Counted from the first letter of the stretch, positions 31,667 through 42,646 are shown. The stretch is 64,000 nt of DNA from Undaria pinnatifida (GCA_012845835.1 JABAKD010000006.1:1658116-1722115), one strand, 5' to 3'. Notes: generated by a model not told the origin, from the letters alone. A program made the numbers and translations.

Positions 31667-31926
31667 AAGGCTACGGTAGGGGGGGTACCCCCATTTTCAC
31701 TGGTGTGTTTGAGCCAGTCGTACGAGTGACTCTGTACCTCACGGATGAAAATGGTTTAGGCACTTGTTTTGGCGCAGCTTAGATGACCATTGCATTGCGG
31801 ATTGACTTCATCTATATAAAACATCAAGAAAACCTAACATCGCAAAGGAACAAAGGGGTTACTCGCACGAGTGGCCCCTAGCCACTGAAATAAAAGGCCC
31901 AAAAAGGGACCCCCCTACCGTAGCCT
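31667..31926. mobile_element. MITE, Family A (complete, about 260 bp)
   Basis: Best copy of the family. The left end is AAGGCTACGGTAGGGGGGG and the right end ACCCCCCTACCGTAGCCT, giving an inverted repeat of about 17 bp. Inside are two palindrome-prone CGAGTGAC blocks, one near each end. There is no coding sequence. Other copies are at 10615, 30053, 41520 (half), 52465, 58462-58835 and 58836-59035. Confidence 0.9.
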
Positions 31927-33090
31927 GGGTCTACAGCGTAACGGAGAAGAGAGACGTCTGAGAGGCTGGCGTACCCTTATACCGAACAAGGAGGAAAGTT
32001 TCCGTACACAACCTTGCGGAAAGGCACTGTCGGTCCTCCCTCACAGAACGTTCGGCAGAACGTTCGGCAGAAACACACTCGTCCGAAACGTCTTTGTTCT
32101 GACCCATCATGACATACGCCACCGTAAACGTACGCCTTTTATTTCTGATGTTTGTCGAATAATGAGTCACATACATCGACTACATATATATGCCTTCCTT
32201 CCAAAACCAATGCCGGGTCATCAGAAAGTGCACCCCAGTAACCAAACCCGCGGCCGTTCATCAAAATTAACCATTGTGATTGCAAGACCAGAATCACAGC
32301 CCGAAGAGCTCGGGTTGTTGCCCCGGGTCATCCAAAAACCAAGAGATCACAAAGGGCTACGTATGTAGTAGCACGCGTCGCATGCGTTCCTTCGCGTCAC
32401 TGTGTGACACGTGCGGATCCCTGAGAAGGCAAATTCATATAACCCATTTTAGTCGGTCTTTGAGCGCTCGCGTTCATCATGTATGTCCTGTTTATGCGAT
32501 AGACCTGGAGTCGAGATGGTGGTCACAAAGGTGTTTATTTTATATGGTTTGTCTTGCGCACGAATGGCACGTTCAGCCCGAAATCAACCTTCTTACTGTT
32601 TTCGGAGGCACCAGCCAGGGATTATATCTTTAATCAAGGGTGTACATACACGACGCACCGAACAAACTATGTATTTCGGAAATCCAAAGCTATCTTCGTT
32701 AAAAGCGATAACAGAGGTCGCGCCAGGCGAAACATTACCCCGCTTCAGGTTACCCACACTCCCTTGTCTGTGTGTGCGTTGCCCTCGCTCGAGTTGAACA
32801 AAAAAAAAAACAGAAAATGTTCTAAAGGAACTGTTTCGCTTGGGGTAAAACAGACGTACGTGACTACCAGGGTATTAATGACAACATCGTACCATGGAGG
32901 AGCCACGATCGTTTTCCGAGACTACCGACTCCTCACCGAGAGAAAGATTTTTAGAAACATATTGAATGCAACCCGATCCACAATCCGATGGCCTACGTGT
33001 ACACTAGAAGATCTAATCGCCAAGCAAAAGCGTCATTCCGCCGTTGGCGGGCTAAGGAGCCCAATCACTCGGGATATACAGCTGGACGAA
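31927..33090. other. Intergenic stretch
   Basis: A two-unit 12-bp repeat (cagaacgttcgg) lies at 32045-32070. A 200-codon frame at 32554-33159 has no recognisable domain and runs into the pentanucleotide repeat and a MITE, so it is not called. Confidence 0.3.
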
Positions 33091-33096
33091 CCGTGC

Positions 33097-33116
33097 TGGT
33101 ATGGTATGGTATGGTA
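33097..33116. repeat. Short (TGGTA)n pentanucleotide repeat
   Basis: Four units. It is the reverse complement of the long array at 33697-33826, about 590 bp away, so the two could pair. Confidence 0.9.
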
Positions 33117-33120
33117 CAGT

Positions 33121-33357
33121 CATCTCACCGTAGGGGTTGCACGATTTGGGCCAAGTTGAGTGTTTCTGTTGGAATGAGCTCTTCAGGTGAGGACCTATAC
33201 CGGTCAGTCTAATCATTGTGCGGGTATACTTTGTTGTAGGACTCGGTCGGGTTGTGCGAACGAATGCCTTCAAACTCGTTTTGCCGGGGGGGACATTGTG
33301 CTCCTTATGTTAGGAGCTCAGAGACTGATGCTGCACCCCTACACCTACGACGGCATG
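33121..33357. mobile_element. MITE, Family C (diverged)
   Basis: Starts CATCTCACCGTAGGGGTTGCA and ends with a damaged complement ('gcacccctacacctacgacggcat'). The interior keeps 'tcgggttgtgcgaacgaatgccttc' and 'gctcc.tatgttaggagctcag.gactgatgctgca'. Confidence 0.8.
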
Positions 33358-33513
33358 CCCGTGACTAGTCGAAAGGTGAAATTATCCCGCAGATCACCTT
33401 TGGATATGCCACCGCAAAAGCAATAACATTGTATACAGCAACTCGTACCGCGTATATCAAGTCAAACCGCGGATCTTGACCTAGACTGGACTTTACATTT
33501 TTTGTTTTCACAG

Positions 33514-33690
33514 TAGCAGTGCCTAGACTCGCGCTCATTATGCGTGAAGTCAACAGTTTGCTCGAGCCGTTGGTTCAAATGACGGCCGGCGATGTCCTTG
33601 AGTTAGGGCTGTCATTCTCAACGGCGCACTGCTACCTAATACAGATAGGGGATACAACTGAGTTTTATAAAGATCCCAACTTGAGGAGTT
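33514..33690 (+). CDS. Candidate exon, unknown protein
   Basis: 'cattttttgttttcacag' ending at 33513 is a near-ideal splice acceptor. After it, a frame with ordinary protein composition follows (RLALIMREVNSLLEPLVQM, DVLELGLSFSTAHCYLIQIG, TEFYKDPNLRSYL) and then enters the TACCA array. Beyond the array, in a different frame, a coding-like stretch runs to a stop at 33958. The array may have invaded a gene. No family is recognised. Confidence 0.3.
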
Positions 33691-33696
33691 ATCTCT

Positions 33697-33826
33697 ATAC
33701 CATACCATACCATACCATACCATACAATGCCATACCACACCATACCATACCATACCATACCATACCATACCACGTGTACCATACCGTACCATACCATACC
33801 ATACCGTACCATACCATACAGTACCG
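33697..33826. repeat. (TACCA)n pentanucleotide array
   Basis: About 25 units of 5 bp with scattered substitutions (for example TACCG and CACGTG near the middle). The reading frames through it are Tyr-His-Thr-Ile-Pro type repeat products. Confidence 0.95.
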
Positions 33827-34035
33827 ACTATCACAAGGGCACAAAGTTTAGCCCGATGGAGTATTGCATGGCCTTTGTATATACTAAGAACTACGTATTC
33901 ATATCGATCCAAACCCGAACGTCATTCCATTTGTATGATTATGGAGATTTCCTCAGCTGAAGAAAGCTCTTTCAGGCCGAAGGCGTTAATGCCTTAACGG
34001 GCAACCCCCGTCGTGTCTTACGTCGAACGTGATAC

Positions 34036-34262
34036 TACTACTAATATAATGCTAATATAATACTACTATAATACTACTATAATACTGCTATAATACTACT
34101 ATAATACTACTATAATACTGCTATAATACTACTATAATACTACTTTAGACTAATACTACTACAATACTACTATAATACTACTCTAATACTACTATAATAC
34201 TACTATAGACTAATACTACTACTATAATACTACTATAATACTACTATAATACTACTATAATA
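34036..34262. repeat. AT-rich (ATAATACTACT)n minisatellite
   Basis: Around twenty imperfect units of 11-12 bp, with 'tagactaatactac' variants that mark higher-order units. It leads directly into a Family B repeat. Confidence 0.92.
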
Positions 34263-34700
34263 CCACAATCGAAAGGATTTATAGCTTACATGCACAAATT
34301 GCCCCCTTCCCCCCCCCCCCCCCCCCCTCCTCCAAACCCGCTCGCTTTTGATCCAAACCAGGCCCCCACGTCTTTCAAAACTCCGCCCCACCCCCCTCAC
34401 CGGTTATTCGACTTACAAGATTCACTTGATCAAAGGTTACATTTCCCTTCACAGCTGTCAGATTTTGTCCCCCTCAGAAACGGGTTTTATAGTTTCTGCG
34501 CACAGACTGACTAAAATCATCCTGTTGACCCTGATAGCTACACTGTAGTTGTAAGGGGAGTCGCCGACCTATATCCTTAATGAGGACACACAACTCGTAA
34601 TACGCGCGATCGGAGTATCACACACAGCTTGCAAAGATGAGTTTCGACGAAATCTTCGATCTCACAGCTGGAGTATATTTTCATTTTTTATAATAATACT
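34263..34700 (+). repeat. Family B element, terminal 440 bp
   Basis: Nearly identical to 39065-39495: a C tract, 'gcttttgatc', 'gttattcgacttacaagattcactt', 'gtcagattttgtccccctcag', 'gtagttgtaaggggagtcgcc' and 'ctcacagctggagtat'. It is the 3' part of the family in this orientation. Confidence 0.85.
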
Positions 34701-35618
34701 ACTATACTACTATATATACTGCATTAGGTCAGTGCTGGTCGTGATTGGTCGCGAAGGAAAGTGTACCGCGCTTCTCTTTTCTTGTTTCTATAACAGTTAT
34801 GCAGTTGATTGTAGAAGGACGATCGGGTGATCATGGGGACGGTAAGCCTCATGTGTGAGCGGCGGGTCGGATATGTTATCCCACCGATGCTGTAGCATAA
34901 TGTAGACAAGCCCATATGGTTTGTAGGGACTGCCGGTGGCGGGAACAAATGCGACGGCGAAAAAAATACTGTTTTATACGGAGTATAGTACTCAATGATG
35001 CAATTTTAGGCAAGAATCGTTGCAGACAACTACGGTAGAAGAAGTACAACCGTAAGGCCAACCTACTTCTGGCCTACGGAACTGATCAAACGAGGAACCT
35101 CCCTTGACGCCATTCGATTTGGAACATCATATTGATAGCGAGGCTATGGGATTGCCTATAGGGTTGCATTTTTGTATTGTACTTCTGTCGATTTTAAGAT
35201 CCGGCCTACTAAGAGGTTTCCTGAGACGCGGCGCCTCTGAAACGGTTGGGGCCCCCATGTCATAGCGATCTTCGTGGATTCGCTATGACTCAGTCGTGAG
35301 ATTCTCTCGTGCAGCATGCACGCCACATTTTACCATTCACAGACCGCGTGATTGTTGTGTACACTTTTGGACGTCCCAGTAAGTAGACTAGAACCGTCCA
35401 TGGTTCCCACGTAGAAGCACACTGAAACGTAAGAACCGGTCTTGTCGTGAATGAAAGGGCTTGCGCCACTTACCAACACACCCCGACCCATACGTGCCAG
35501 AGAAACCTACGACATATTTTTGTTTGCAGATCGCATGCGTGTTGCAAGAATAACGGATTGATTTGAGTAAACCGCTGGTCAAGATCACGGTATTACCGTA
35601 CAACGTGACCGTAGTACA
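34701..35618. other. Intergenic stretch
   Basis: No gene recognised. Confidence 0.3.
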
Positions 35619-35880
35619 ATCCATACCCCATTTTTCGGTGCTGGATTTGAGCCATCATACGTCGACTAGCGGGAACACATCTTAGGGTTGTTTGCTTGGC
35701 GCATCGTGGCATTCCAGATTGATACCCCAACACCATGACTCAGGGCTATTGCTGCCAGGGACAACAATGTAGACCTTAAACTATAATAGACGCGTGCTAC
35801 GCTTTTGACATTGCCGTTAATGACCAAAAACATTATCAAAACAAGATCAGAACGTCACGACAAAGGCCGGGGGGGAGGGG

Positions 35881-36220
35881 TGTTGGTTTATGTGTTTGTT
35901 TATGCCTGCGCACAAGTCTAATGTATGATTTGTATGACTGCATAGAATCTACGGAGATGGTAGAGTAGAACTATTGACATGATTGGCGGTCCCATTCTTT
36001 GATATGTTCGAGTTGAGTCCCCTTTGGCGCGGTGCACCTGGTGCTACTGCTGTTACTCTGTCTACCTTTTTGTTTTCTTCGGGTGTGCATGTTCAGAGTG
36101 GCCTCCGGGACTCCGGTACTTCAATATAGATTCCATCTTCTTATCTTCTCTTCCGCCTGATGGTCCCTCGTCGGATACCGAGAGCAATCTTCCCGTGAGC
36201 CACCCTGCGCCGGGCGTACA
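35881..36220 (+). repeat. LTR-like direct repeat, left copy (340 bp)
   Basis: Begins TGTTGG and ends CGTACA, so it has TG...CA ends like an LTR. The right copy at 41024-41363 is also exactly 340 bp, with about 20 substitutions (near 94% identity). Similarity runs a further 12 bp or so past the CA end in both copies. No 5-bp target duplication is seen at the outer edges. A G-rich run precedes this copy. Confidence 0.7.
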
Positions 36221-36415
36221 GATTGTCAATTATGCTAGCATGATCGTACGACAAGACAGCTTGTGCCTCTTGACGTAGAGTGCTCTGAGGAGCTCGGGGC
36301 GAGCATGATTGTCGACTGCAGCGGCTTTTGTGGAGGGTACAGTCCAAATGGAGGGGAGCCAATTTCCTGGGAAGGTTACGCAGTGTCCGAAGACCACTAG
36401 GTCGAGATCCAATGC

Positions 36416-36796
36416 TTGGCTGACAAGCGAATGGCTTGGTTTGCTGCATTGCATATACAGGATCTTGCCAAGGCAATCCTCCGTGGAGAAGAGCCAGGCG
36501 AGCAATGGACAGACACCCAAGGGAACGCTGCATTCCCGACGCCTCAAGAATTCCTAGAGGGAATTATCCTGGAGATCGTTAGCCAGTTGAAATGGCAAAG
36601 AAGGCATGGATTTCATGAGCAGCAGCAAGAGCTGTATGAAACAATGGCTTCAGTAGTAATGGCGTGCACTTTGAAGGAAAAGCGATCGGAGGAAATAAGC
36701 GCAAACCAACCCGAGTCGGGAAAGTTGGAAGAGGACGCTGAAGCGGCAGAGCAAGAAACGCTACCCCAACCGCCCGAGCCGCTACCGCCGCAGTAG
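36416..36796 (+). CDS. Unknown open frame inside the LTR-like pair
   Basis: A frame of about 120 codons with an ATG at 36431 and protein-like composition (MAWFAALHIQDLAKAIL, WTDTQGNAAFPTPQEFLEG, QLKWQRRHGFHEQQQELY), ending in a Glu/Pro-rich tail and TAG. No family is recognised. If the flanking 340-bp repeats are LTRs, this could be gag-like by position, but the sequence gives no motif to confirm that. It could equally be a captured host exon. Confidence 0.35.
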   Translation: MADKRMAWFAALHIQDLAKAILRGEEPGEQWTDTQGNAAFPTPQEFLEGIILEIVSQLKWQRRHGFHEQQQELYETMASVVMACTLKEKRSEEISANQPESGKLEEDAEAAEQETLPQPPEPLPPQ

Positions 36797-36830
36797 TCAC
36801 TGGCAGCGAAGCCGCTGGCCCTCCTGTCTC

Positions 36831-37362
36831 TACCGGAAGAAGTTGGCGGAGATGAGCACGAAGGGTAATTGTATGTGAGAACATGGTGGTTGAGGTTGGA
36901 GGAGTGCTATCGTGTGATGGGGAAAAAGGGATGATGGAGTCCATTCAGATGGACAAGGAGAAAGAGCTGCTTCGGCAGCAGCCGCACCCGCAGCAGCCAC
37001 AACTACCTGGTGCTGCCGCCCCAAATCCATGGCGATTGCCACAGGCACCGCAACCGTCGCAGCAGTCGGTGGAAGCGCAGCAGCTTCCGTTGCTGTCACC
37101 ACCGCAGGAAGTTGGCGGAGGTGAGCACGAAAGGGTGCTGGTATCTGAGAATATGGTGGTTGAGATTGGAGGAGTGGCGGCGTGTGATGGGGAGAAAGGG
37201 GTGATGGAGATGGACAAGAAGGATCAGCTGCTTCAGCAGCGGCCGAACCAGCTGCAGCCACAGCTACCTCGTGCTGCCGACCCAGATCCGTGGCCACCTC
37301 CAAGGCCAGCGGTTCACAGCGATTACGGTATTTTTGATTGGTGTATGTTGATAGATCTCTAA
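36831..37362 (+). pseudogene. Two-copy Gln/Pro-rich repeat following the unknown frame
   Basis: The segment 36838-36975 recurs at 37107-37225 (period about 270 bp): 'gaagttggcgga.gtgagcacgaa', 'atggtggttgag.ttggaggagtg' and 'atggacaag.a..agctgcttc.gcagc'. The second copy lies in an open frame from 36883 to 37362, rich in Gln and Pro. The first copy carries a 1-bp difference after 'cacgaa' and a stop, so the two are not in one frame. Confidence 0.5.
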
Positions 37363-37399
37363 TGGTGTACACGTAGCTGGCGCGGGAAGGCGTTATAAT

Positions 37400-38099
37400 G
37401 ACTCCAGACAGTGACACAGAACTCTTGCATTTTCCAGCCTCGTTGATTGACAGCTCGTGGCGATTCATGCAAGGAAGCAATCGGCGAAATAAACCTCCCA
37501 TTCATTCCTCCCACTGACATTTCCCTTATTATATCATATACATAAATCCCTTACCAATACGTGGAACTCCCTCATCATATAAAATGGATCCTACCTGCCG
37601 TGTTCATGAGGACAATCAACAGTTTACGAGGTAGCGCTGTTTACTCGAGGTAGGGTCAGTCGAATGATGCTAGACTGCTACAACTGGTATTCGTATATAC
37701 TTAGCGGTTGATACACCACTTACTTATCAAGCGCAACACAACAACGAACTGAAATGCTGGATTTTTTTAGGGATGAGCGATTACTTACTTACATTGCTGT
37801 TCATACTACTGATGTACTGATCTTTGTCGTGGAATGATACACAGCGCTTGCCTCTGATGGCCGAATTTTCAGTCGTATATGATATATGTTGGTACTTGGT
37901 TCATTTCCAATCAACCATTTTCCCCCAGTCCCAAAGAGTCAAGAAAAAATGGTTACTACTGCAGAAAATATGACTTTTAATCTTGGTCGAGAAAAATGTT
38001 TCGATATTAATTGGTGTATTAGCGGTCTAGACTATACTACTACTGATAGATGGTACCTGGTACGTGGTCGTGGTGGTGAATATTTTTCTTGAGTGGCCG
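37400..38099. other. Interior of the LTR-like pair, no gene seen
   Basis: A/T-leaning sequence with no supported frame. Confidence 0.3.
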
Positions 38100-39505
38100 G
38101 AACAGTTCACATCACATATAATATGCGCCCCCCCCCCCCTCCCCTCCCCCTCCACTGACCCCTCTTGTTCATAAAAAACCCCAACCCTCCCCCCCCGCCA
38201 CTCCGTCCCCCGATTCCCCCCCCCCTTCCGCCTAGTTTGTCCAAACGCCCCACTCACAATCAAAATCGGCCTGAGTAATAAACACATATACGCAGTTGAT
38301 ATCACGTCATTATCTTTCTGACCATCCATGACGTAGTTTTCAATTATTTTCCCCCCAACCACCCCCCCCCCCCCCCCCCCCTCCAACGCCCCCTCTTTTC
38401 CGACCACCTGCACGATCGCCTAGACCTAGCACCGCGCCTATAACAAGCTGCTACATATCTTTGATCTCACAGCCGAAGTGTATTTGAATATTATTTGTGA
38501 TCTAAACCTCCTAAAAAATCTCCACTCCCCCCCCACCCCCCCGCTCTTGCTCTCCCTTACTCAAACGCCCCACCAAATATTGAAATCCGCCAGATGAATT
38601 AACACTTCACGCACAGGATATCACCTCATTATCTTTCGAGAGCCATCCATGCCGTTGTGTCCCCCCCCCCCCCCCCCCCGCCGCCTCGAACGCCCCCTTC
38701 TTCCCTATCACCCGCACCATCGCCTAGACCTAGCACGACACGTATAACAAACCCCTCACCTAAAGCCCTTCCTCCCCCCCCCCCCCCCCCCCCGCCCCCA
38801 CCCCCCACTTCCCCCCCAACCCATCCCAACCCCACCCCCTCGAACACTCCACCCTCTCTTTACTCACTGATTGTACGACTTACCCCAGGATATACATGAT
38901 CAACTGATGTATTATTTCCAAAACCGTCACATTTATCCCCTTAAAATAATGTATAGTTGCCAGGCACATATTGAGCTGCCCCCCCCGCCCTCCCCCCCCC
39001 CCGCCCCAACCTCCCCCCCCCACCCCCCCGCCCCCAAAAACATACTGGTGCCAAAACCGTCAGATTTATCCCCTTGAAACGATTTATAGCTTACATGCAC
39101 AAATTGCCCCCTTTCCCCCCCCCTCCCCCCCCCCCTCCAAACCCGCTCGCTTTTGATCAAAACCAGGCCCCCACGTCCTTCAAAACTCCGCCCCACCCCC
39201 CTCACCGGTTATTCGACTTACAAGATTCACTTCATAAAATGATACATTTCCCTTCACAGCTGTCAGATTTTGTCCCCCTCAGAAACGGGTTTTATAGTTT
39301 CAGCGCACAGACTGACTAAAATCATCCTGTTGACCCTGATAGCTACACTGTAGTTGTAAGGGGAGTCGCCGACCTATATCCTTAATGAGGACACACAACT
39401 CGTAATGCGCGCGATCGGAGTATCACACACAGCTTGCAAAGATGAGTTTCGACGAAATCTTCGATCTCACATCTGGAGTGTATTTTCATTTTTTAAAATA
39501 ATATG
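38100..39505 (+). repeat. Family B element(s) with poly-C tracts
   Basis: At least six C runs of 8-20 bases separate conserved blocks that also occur at 10365-11400 and, inverted, at 49808-51130. Internal sub-repeats such as 'cgcctagacctagcac..c.c.tataacaa' (38408, 38720) and 'aaccgtca.atttatccccttgaaa' (38930, 39056) show that the element is built from repeated modules. It ends in 'ctggagtgtattttcatttttta'. All proline-rich or glycine-rich frames are artefacts. Confidence 0.85.
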
Positions 39506-40145
39506 ATATACCTGGTCTGCATCTGATGTGATTCATTTTTTTGTTGCGACAACGAAAGGTGATGGATAAGGCGGTTGCCTTTTAAACACAACTGAATTTT
39601 CAACCCTGCCTGGTGTTATACCTGGATTAATACAGTAGTAGTACCTGAGGTACCAGGCATGAGAATCGTAGTTAGTTGACGTATTTTCTGGGCAGTAGTG
39701 GATGAGAGGATTGTGTTCACTCTCTTCCCACACCCTCAATGCCGTACAAAACCGAGTGATCAGGAGGGAAGTGTAGATTGATATATATATGGCTTATACT
39801 ATCGACAGGGGATCACACGTCATGTACGAACGAACGCACAGCAGTACTGTACGAGCAAAATATTTGCTGTTTTTAGGAGCGTTAGACAAGGAAACTTGCG
39901 ATTTCTATCTTTGAGCTGGTGAGGCGGAAAGAGATGTCTATCGTCCACGTGACATACTATTTTCAGCTCGCGGAGACATCACCACGACCGCCGTAGTCTT
40001 GCGATGAACTTCTGGTGATATTAATTGGAGGTCGAGCTGGCAGGATGCTTCATTTATTTGAACAGGGAGAGTAGGTAGGTACGATGAATGAATGCTGGCT
40101 TCCATAGTTAGTAGAAAGAGTACCTGTCCCAATCAAAGTGTCCTG

Positions 40146-40361
40146 TAATACCAACGCGTGATGAGAGCTTGGTACGGACTAAAACAGAGCGGAACTGGTT
40201 GGACAAAATGTGGATTGACGCCAGAGTGGGGGAGTTTGACTCCGAAGTGGGGAAGTTATATCTTAGCTCATATTTTGGGTGATGAAATAATAGTTGAAGG
40301 CGATGCTCTTACATTTTTGTTTAAAGTTGAGGATGGTACTTTTGAGTTTGCAGCAATGTAG
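40146..40361 (+). pseudogene. Possible reverse transcriptase scrap
   Basis: The peptide AWYGLKQSGTGW resembles the copia RT motif S-L-Y-G-L-K-Q-S-x-x-x-W. It is followed by a frame open to 40359 without a YVDD box. It lies in plus orientation inside the 340-bp LTR-like pair, which is where an RT would be expected. Only one motif supports it, so chance is possible. Confidence 0.3.
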
Positions 40362-41023
40362 GATGGCGTGGGTATTATTGTGACAGTTGTCACGAGCAGG
40401 AGGGATGGATGAAGAATTGACTATTTGCTCGTGTCAATGTCCGAGAACCAAACTCGGGTCTGCATTGATACTTACTTATTGTGATACTATTTTTAATGTT
40501 GCCTGGGGCATATTAAAACGCGGGAGTATCTATATTACCACCATAATTTTGCTTCATCGAAGGTTTGGAAGCATATTAATTTGGGGGAACAGTATTGGTA
40601 TTTTCGAGTAGTGGAAGACGAAATTTGAGACCTGGTATTATTATCTTGATTTCAGAATTGAATTTTCTCCATCGAAAGCTTGGGAGTATGATAATTTGAG
40701 GTAAAATATAAGTGGTTTCATGGTAGTCTTAGTCTTAATTTTTTGAACCACAATCGAGAGTTTTTACTTCTAGTCTTACACGGACTAATCGCACTGCACT
40801 CTTGATCGCCCATATTCTTATCAGCGATTTCCGTTACGATTACTGCGGTTCAATTCCGCTAGCTACGGCGTTGGATATCAACATTCTTTTTTTTGGGGCA
40901 GAGGCAGTATTGTTTTGAAATTGAAATAGGATATTGGAGGCATGTACCTTGTTTTAACTAGGCAAGGTTCGGGTGGTGCGCTTTGCATGAACGTTATTAT
41001 GTCGTGCACACAGGCAAAGGGAA
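40362..41023. other. Interior of the LTR-like pair, no gene seen
   Basis: A/T-rich sequence with a loose duplication ('catcgaaggtttggaagcatattaatttg' at 40556 and 'catcgaaagcttgggagtatgataatttg' at 40672). The last ten bases before the right repeat (gcaaagggaa) are purine-rich apart from one C, as a polypurine tract would be. Confidence 0.4.
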
Positions 41024-41363
41024 TGTTGGTTTATGTGTTGGTTTATGCCTGCGCACAAGTCTGATGTATGATGTGTATGACTGCATAGAATCTACGGAGA
41101 CGGTAGAGTAGAACTATTGATGTGATTGGCGGTCCAAATTTTTGACATGTTCGAGTTAAGTCCCCTTTGGCGTAGTGCACCTGGTGCTACTGCTGTTACT
41201 CTGTCTACCTTTTTGTTTTCTTCGGGGGTGCATGCTCAGAGTGGCCTCCGGGACTCCGGTACTTTAATATAGATTCCATCTTCTTATCTTCTCTTCCGCC
41301 TGATGGTCCCTCGTCGGGTACCGAGAGCAATCTCCCCGTGAGCCGCCCTACGCCGGGCGTACA
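41024..41363 (+). repeat. LTR-like direct repeat, right copy (340 bp)
   Basis: See the left copy at 35881-36220. Same length and same TG...CA ends. Confidence 0.7.
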
Positions 41364-41519
41364 GATTGTCGATTAAAGGGGGAGGTAACCGATTTTTTAC
41401 TGCCAGTTTTGGGCCACACTCTGGGCCTCACTGCCAACGAACTAGTCAGACGATCTCTGTTTTACGCAGAATAGCTAATCATCACATGGCGCTGTCATAT
41501 CGTAAAACAACAAAAGACA

Positions 41520-41632
41520 ATCAAAGTAAAGACCACAAACGAGCAGGGGGGTCACTCGAGCGGATGATCCCGACCCACGGAAAAACAGGCCTCGAAAGTG
41601 CCCCCCCCCACCGTAACCGTTACCCGGGTGAT
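41520..41632. mobile_element. MITE, Family A right half (diverged)
   Basis: 'gtcactcgagcggatgatccc', 'gacccacgg', 'gg.ctcgaaa' and 'ccccccaccgtaaccg' follow the order of the right half of 31667-31926. The left half is absent. Confidence 0.6.
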
Positions 41633-41725
41633 CATAACAAGCAGAGATCATCAGCCGAAGTGGTCGGAACCAGACTTGTTCTGCCATCTGACGTTTTATG
41701 TACCGCCACGACATGATATTGTTCG

Positions 41726-42136
41726 TCCATGAATCGTTGCACTTGCATGTCGATCCAAATTTTTTCGGGGCTGGGGTATTGAAATCAGCTCCTCAAGGGT
41801 CAAGAGCTCCTCCGAAATAAAGCGTTGTGTCCCTATGCCTTAGCATTGTCAATAGTTTATCCTCACTTGCCCAGCTGCCGTTTGACTTCACGATATCGGA
41901 GCGCTCGGCGGCAGCGTGGAAGCAAGCCCTGCGTGACGGAAAGGTGGCTAAACGTTGGACGCACGCGGGTGACACGAAATACGGTGCATCAATCGCCGTT
42001 TTGATCGGAATGACGCCCGGATCTATACAGACTGTTCGTAAATTCGTCGGATTGCCATTCGTGCTTTTGTGCATTATATGGTTTCTGTATACCGAAGCCA
42101 AAATTTTGTGATTTGACCAGAAATACAACGGTGTAT
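41726..42136 (+). repeat. Repeat copy with an open frame (95 codons)
   Basis: Better preserved counterpart of 2999-3421. Here the frame at 41827-42111 is open. The peptide has a basic middle part (AWKQALRDGKVAKRWTHAG) and a hydrophobic C-terminal helix (LPFVLLCIIWFLY), which could span a membrane. It starts at a non-ATG codon, so the true start is uncertain. No family is recognised. The copia element begins 64 bp further on. Confidence 0.5.
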
Positions 42137-42199
42137 ACCTCTACCGTGTAGTACGTGTCAGGGTTGCTGTGTGTAGAAGTTGCGATCCTGAGGATATAT

Positions 42200-42646
42200 T
42201 GTAGAAATGTTATCACATAGCCAGTATGAGTCAATGTTCAGTAGCACTGCACTGGTACGTCGTAGATCATCGTAGATCTGTTATGTGTCGGTTTGTATGT
42301 AACGTGCGTATGTATGGATATGCGGAGGAATTACTTCTGTAGGATTCTCTGCTGCCTTGAGGAGTAGCTCACTCTCTCGTGTGGATCCTTCCGAATTGTC
42401 CAGCATCGTAGCCATCCTGGCCATCTCCAGTACCCAGCCAACTTTTAGACTCCTGCATAGTCTGCGGTTTATCTGTGTGTGTTGGCCACATAAGCGCCAG
42501 TGTTTACAACATCTTTACATCTTCTCCTCAACACGGAAGCACTCGAGTCATTCAGGCTATCCACTGCACAGTGTCACCAACCCGACCAGCGTCGGGGACA
42601 CAACCTCTCTGTCACCGTGCTGGGGTATAACACAATATCCATAATA
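42200..42646 (+). repeat. 5' LTR
   Basis: Starts TGTAGAAATG, where the 3' LTR has TGTTATGGAAATG, so it has lost 3 bp at its start. It ends CCATAATA. The 3' LTR ends TGTTATGG and CCATAATA are inverted with one mismatch, so the family's terminal CA is TA in both LTRs. The LTR should hold the promoter and poly(A) signal, but no clear TATA box was identified. Confidence 0.93.

Noticed and set aside
32554-33159. 201-codon plus-strand frame
   Set aside because: No domain; it runs into a pentanucleotide repeat and the edge of a MITE.
33550-33912. 120-codon minus-strand frame
   Set aside because: Mostly Trp-Tyr-Gly-Met repeats from the TACCA array.
38627-39156. Gly-rich and Pro-rich proteins
   Set aside because: Encoded by homopolymer C/G tracts of Family B.
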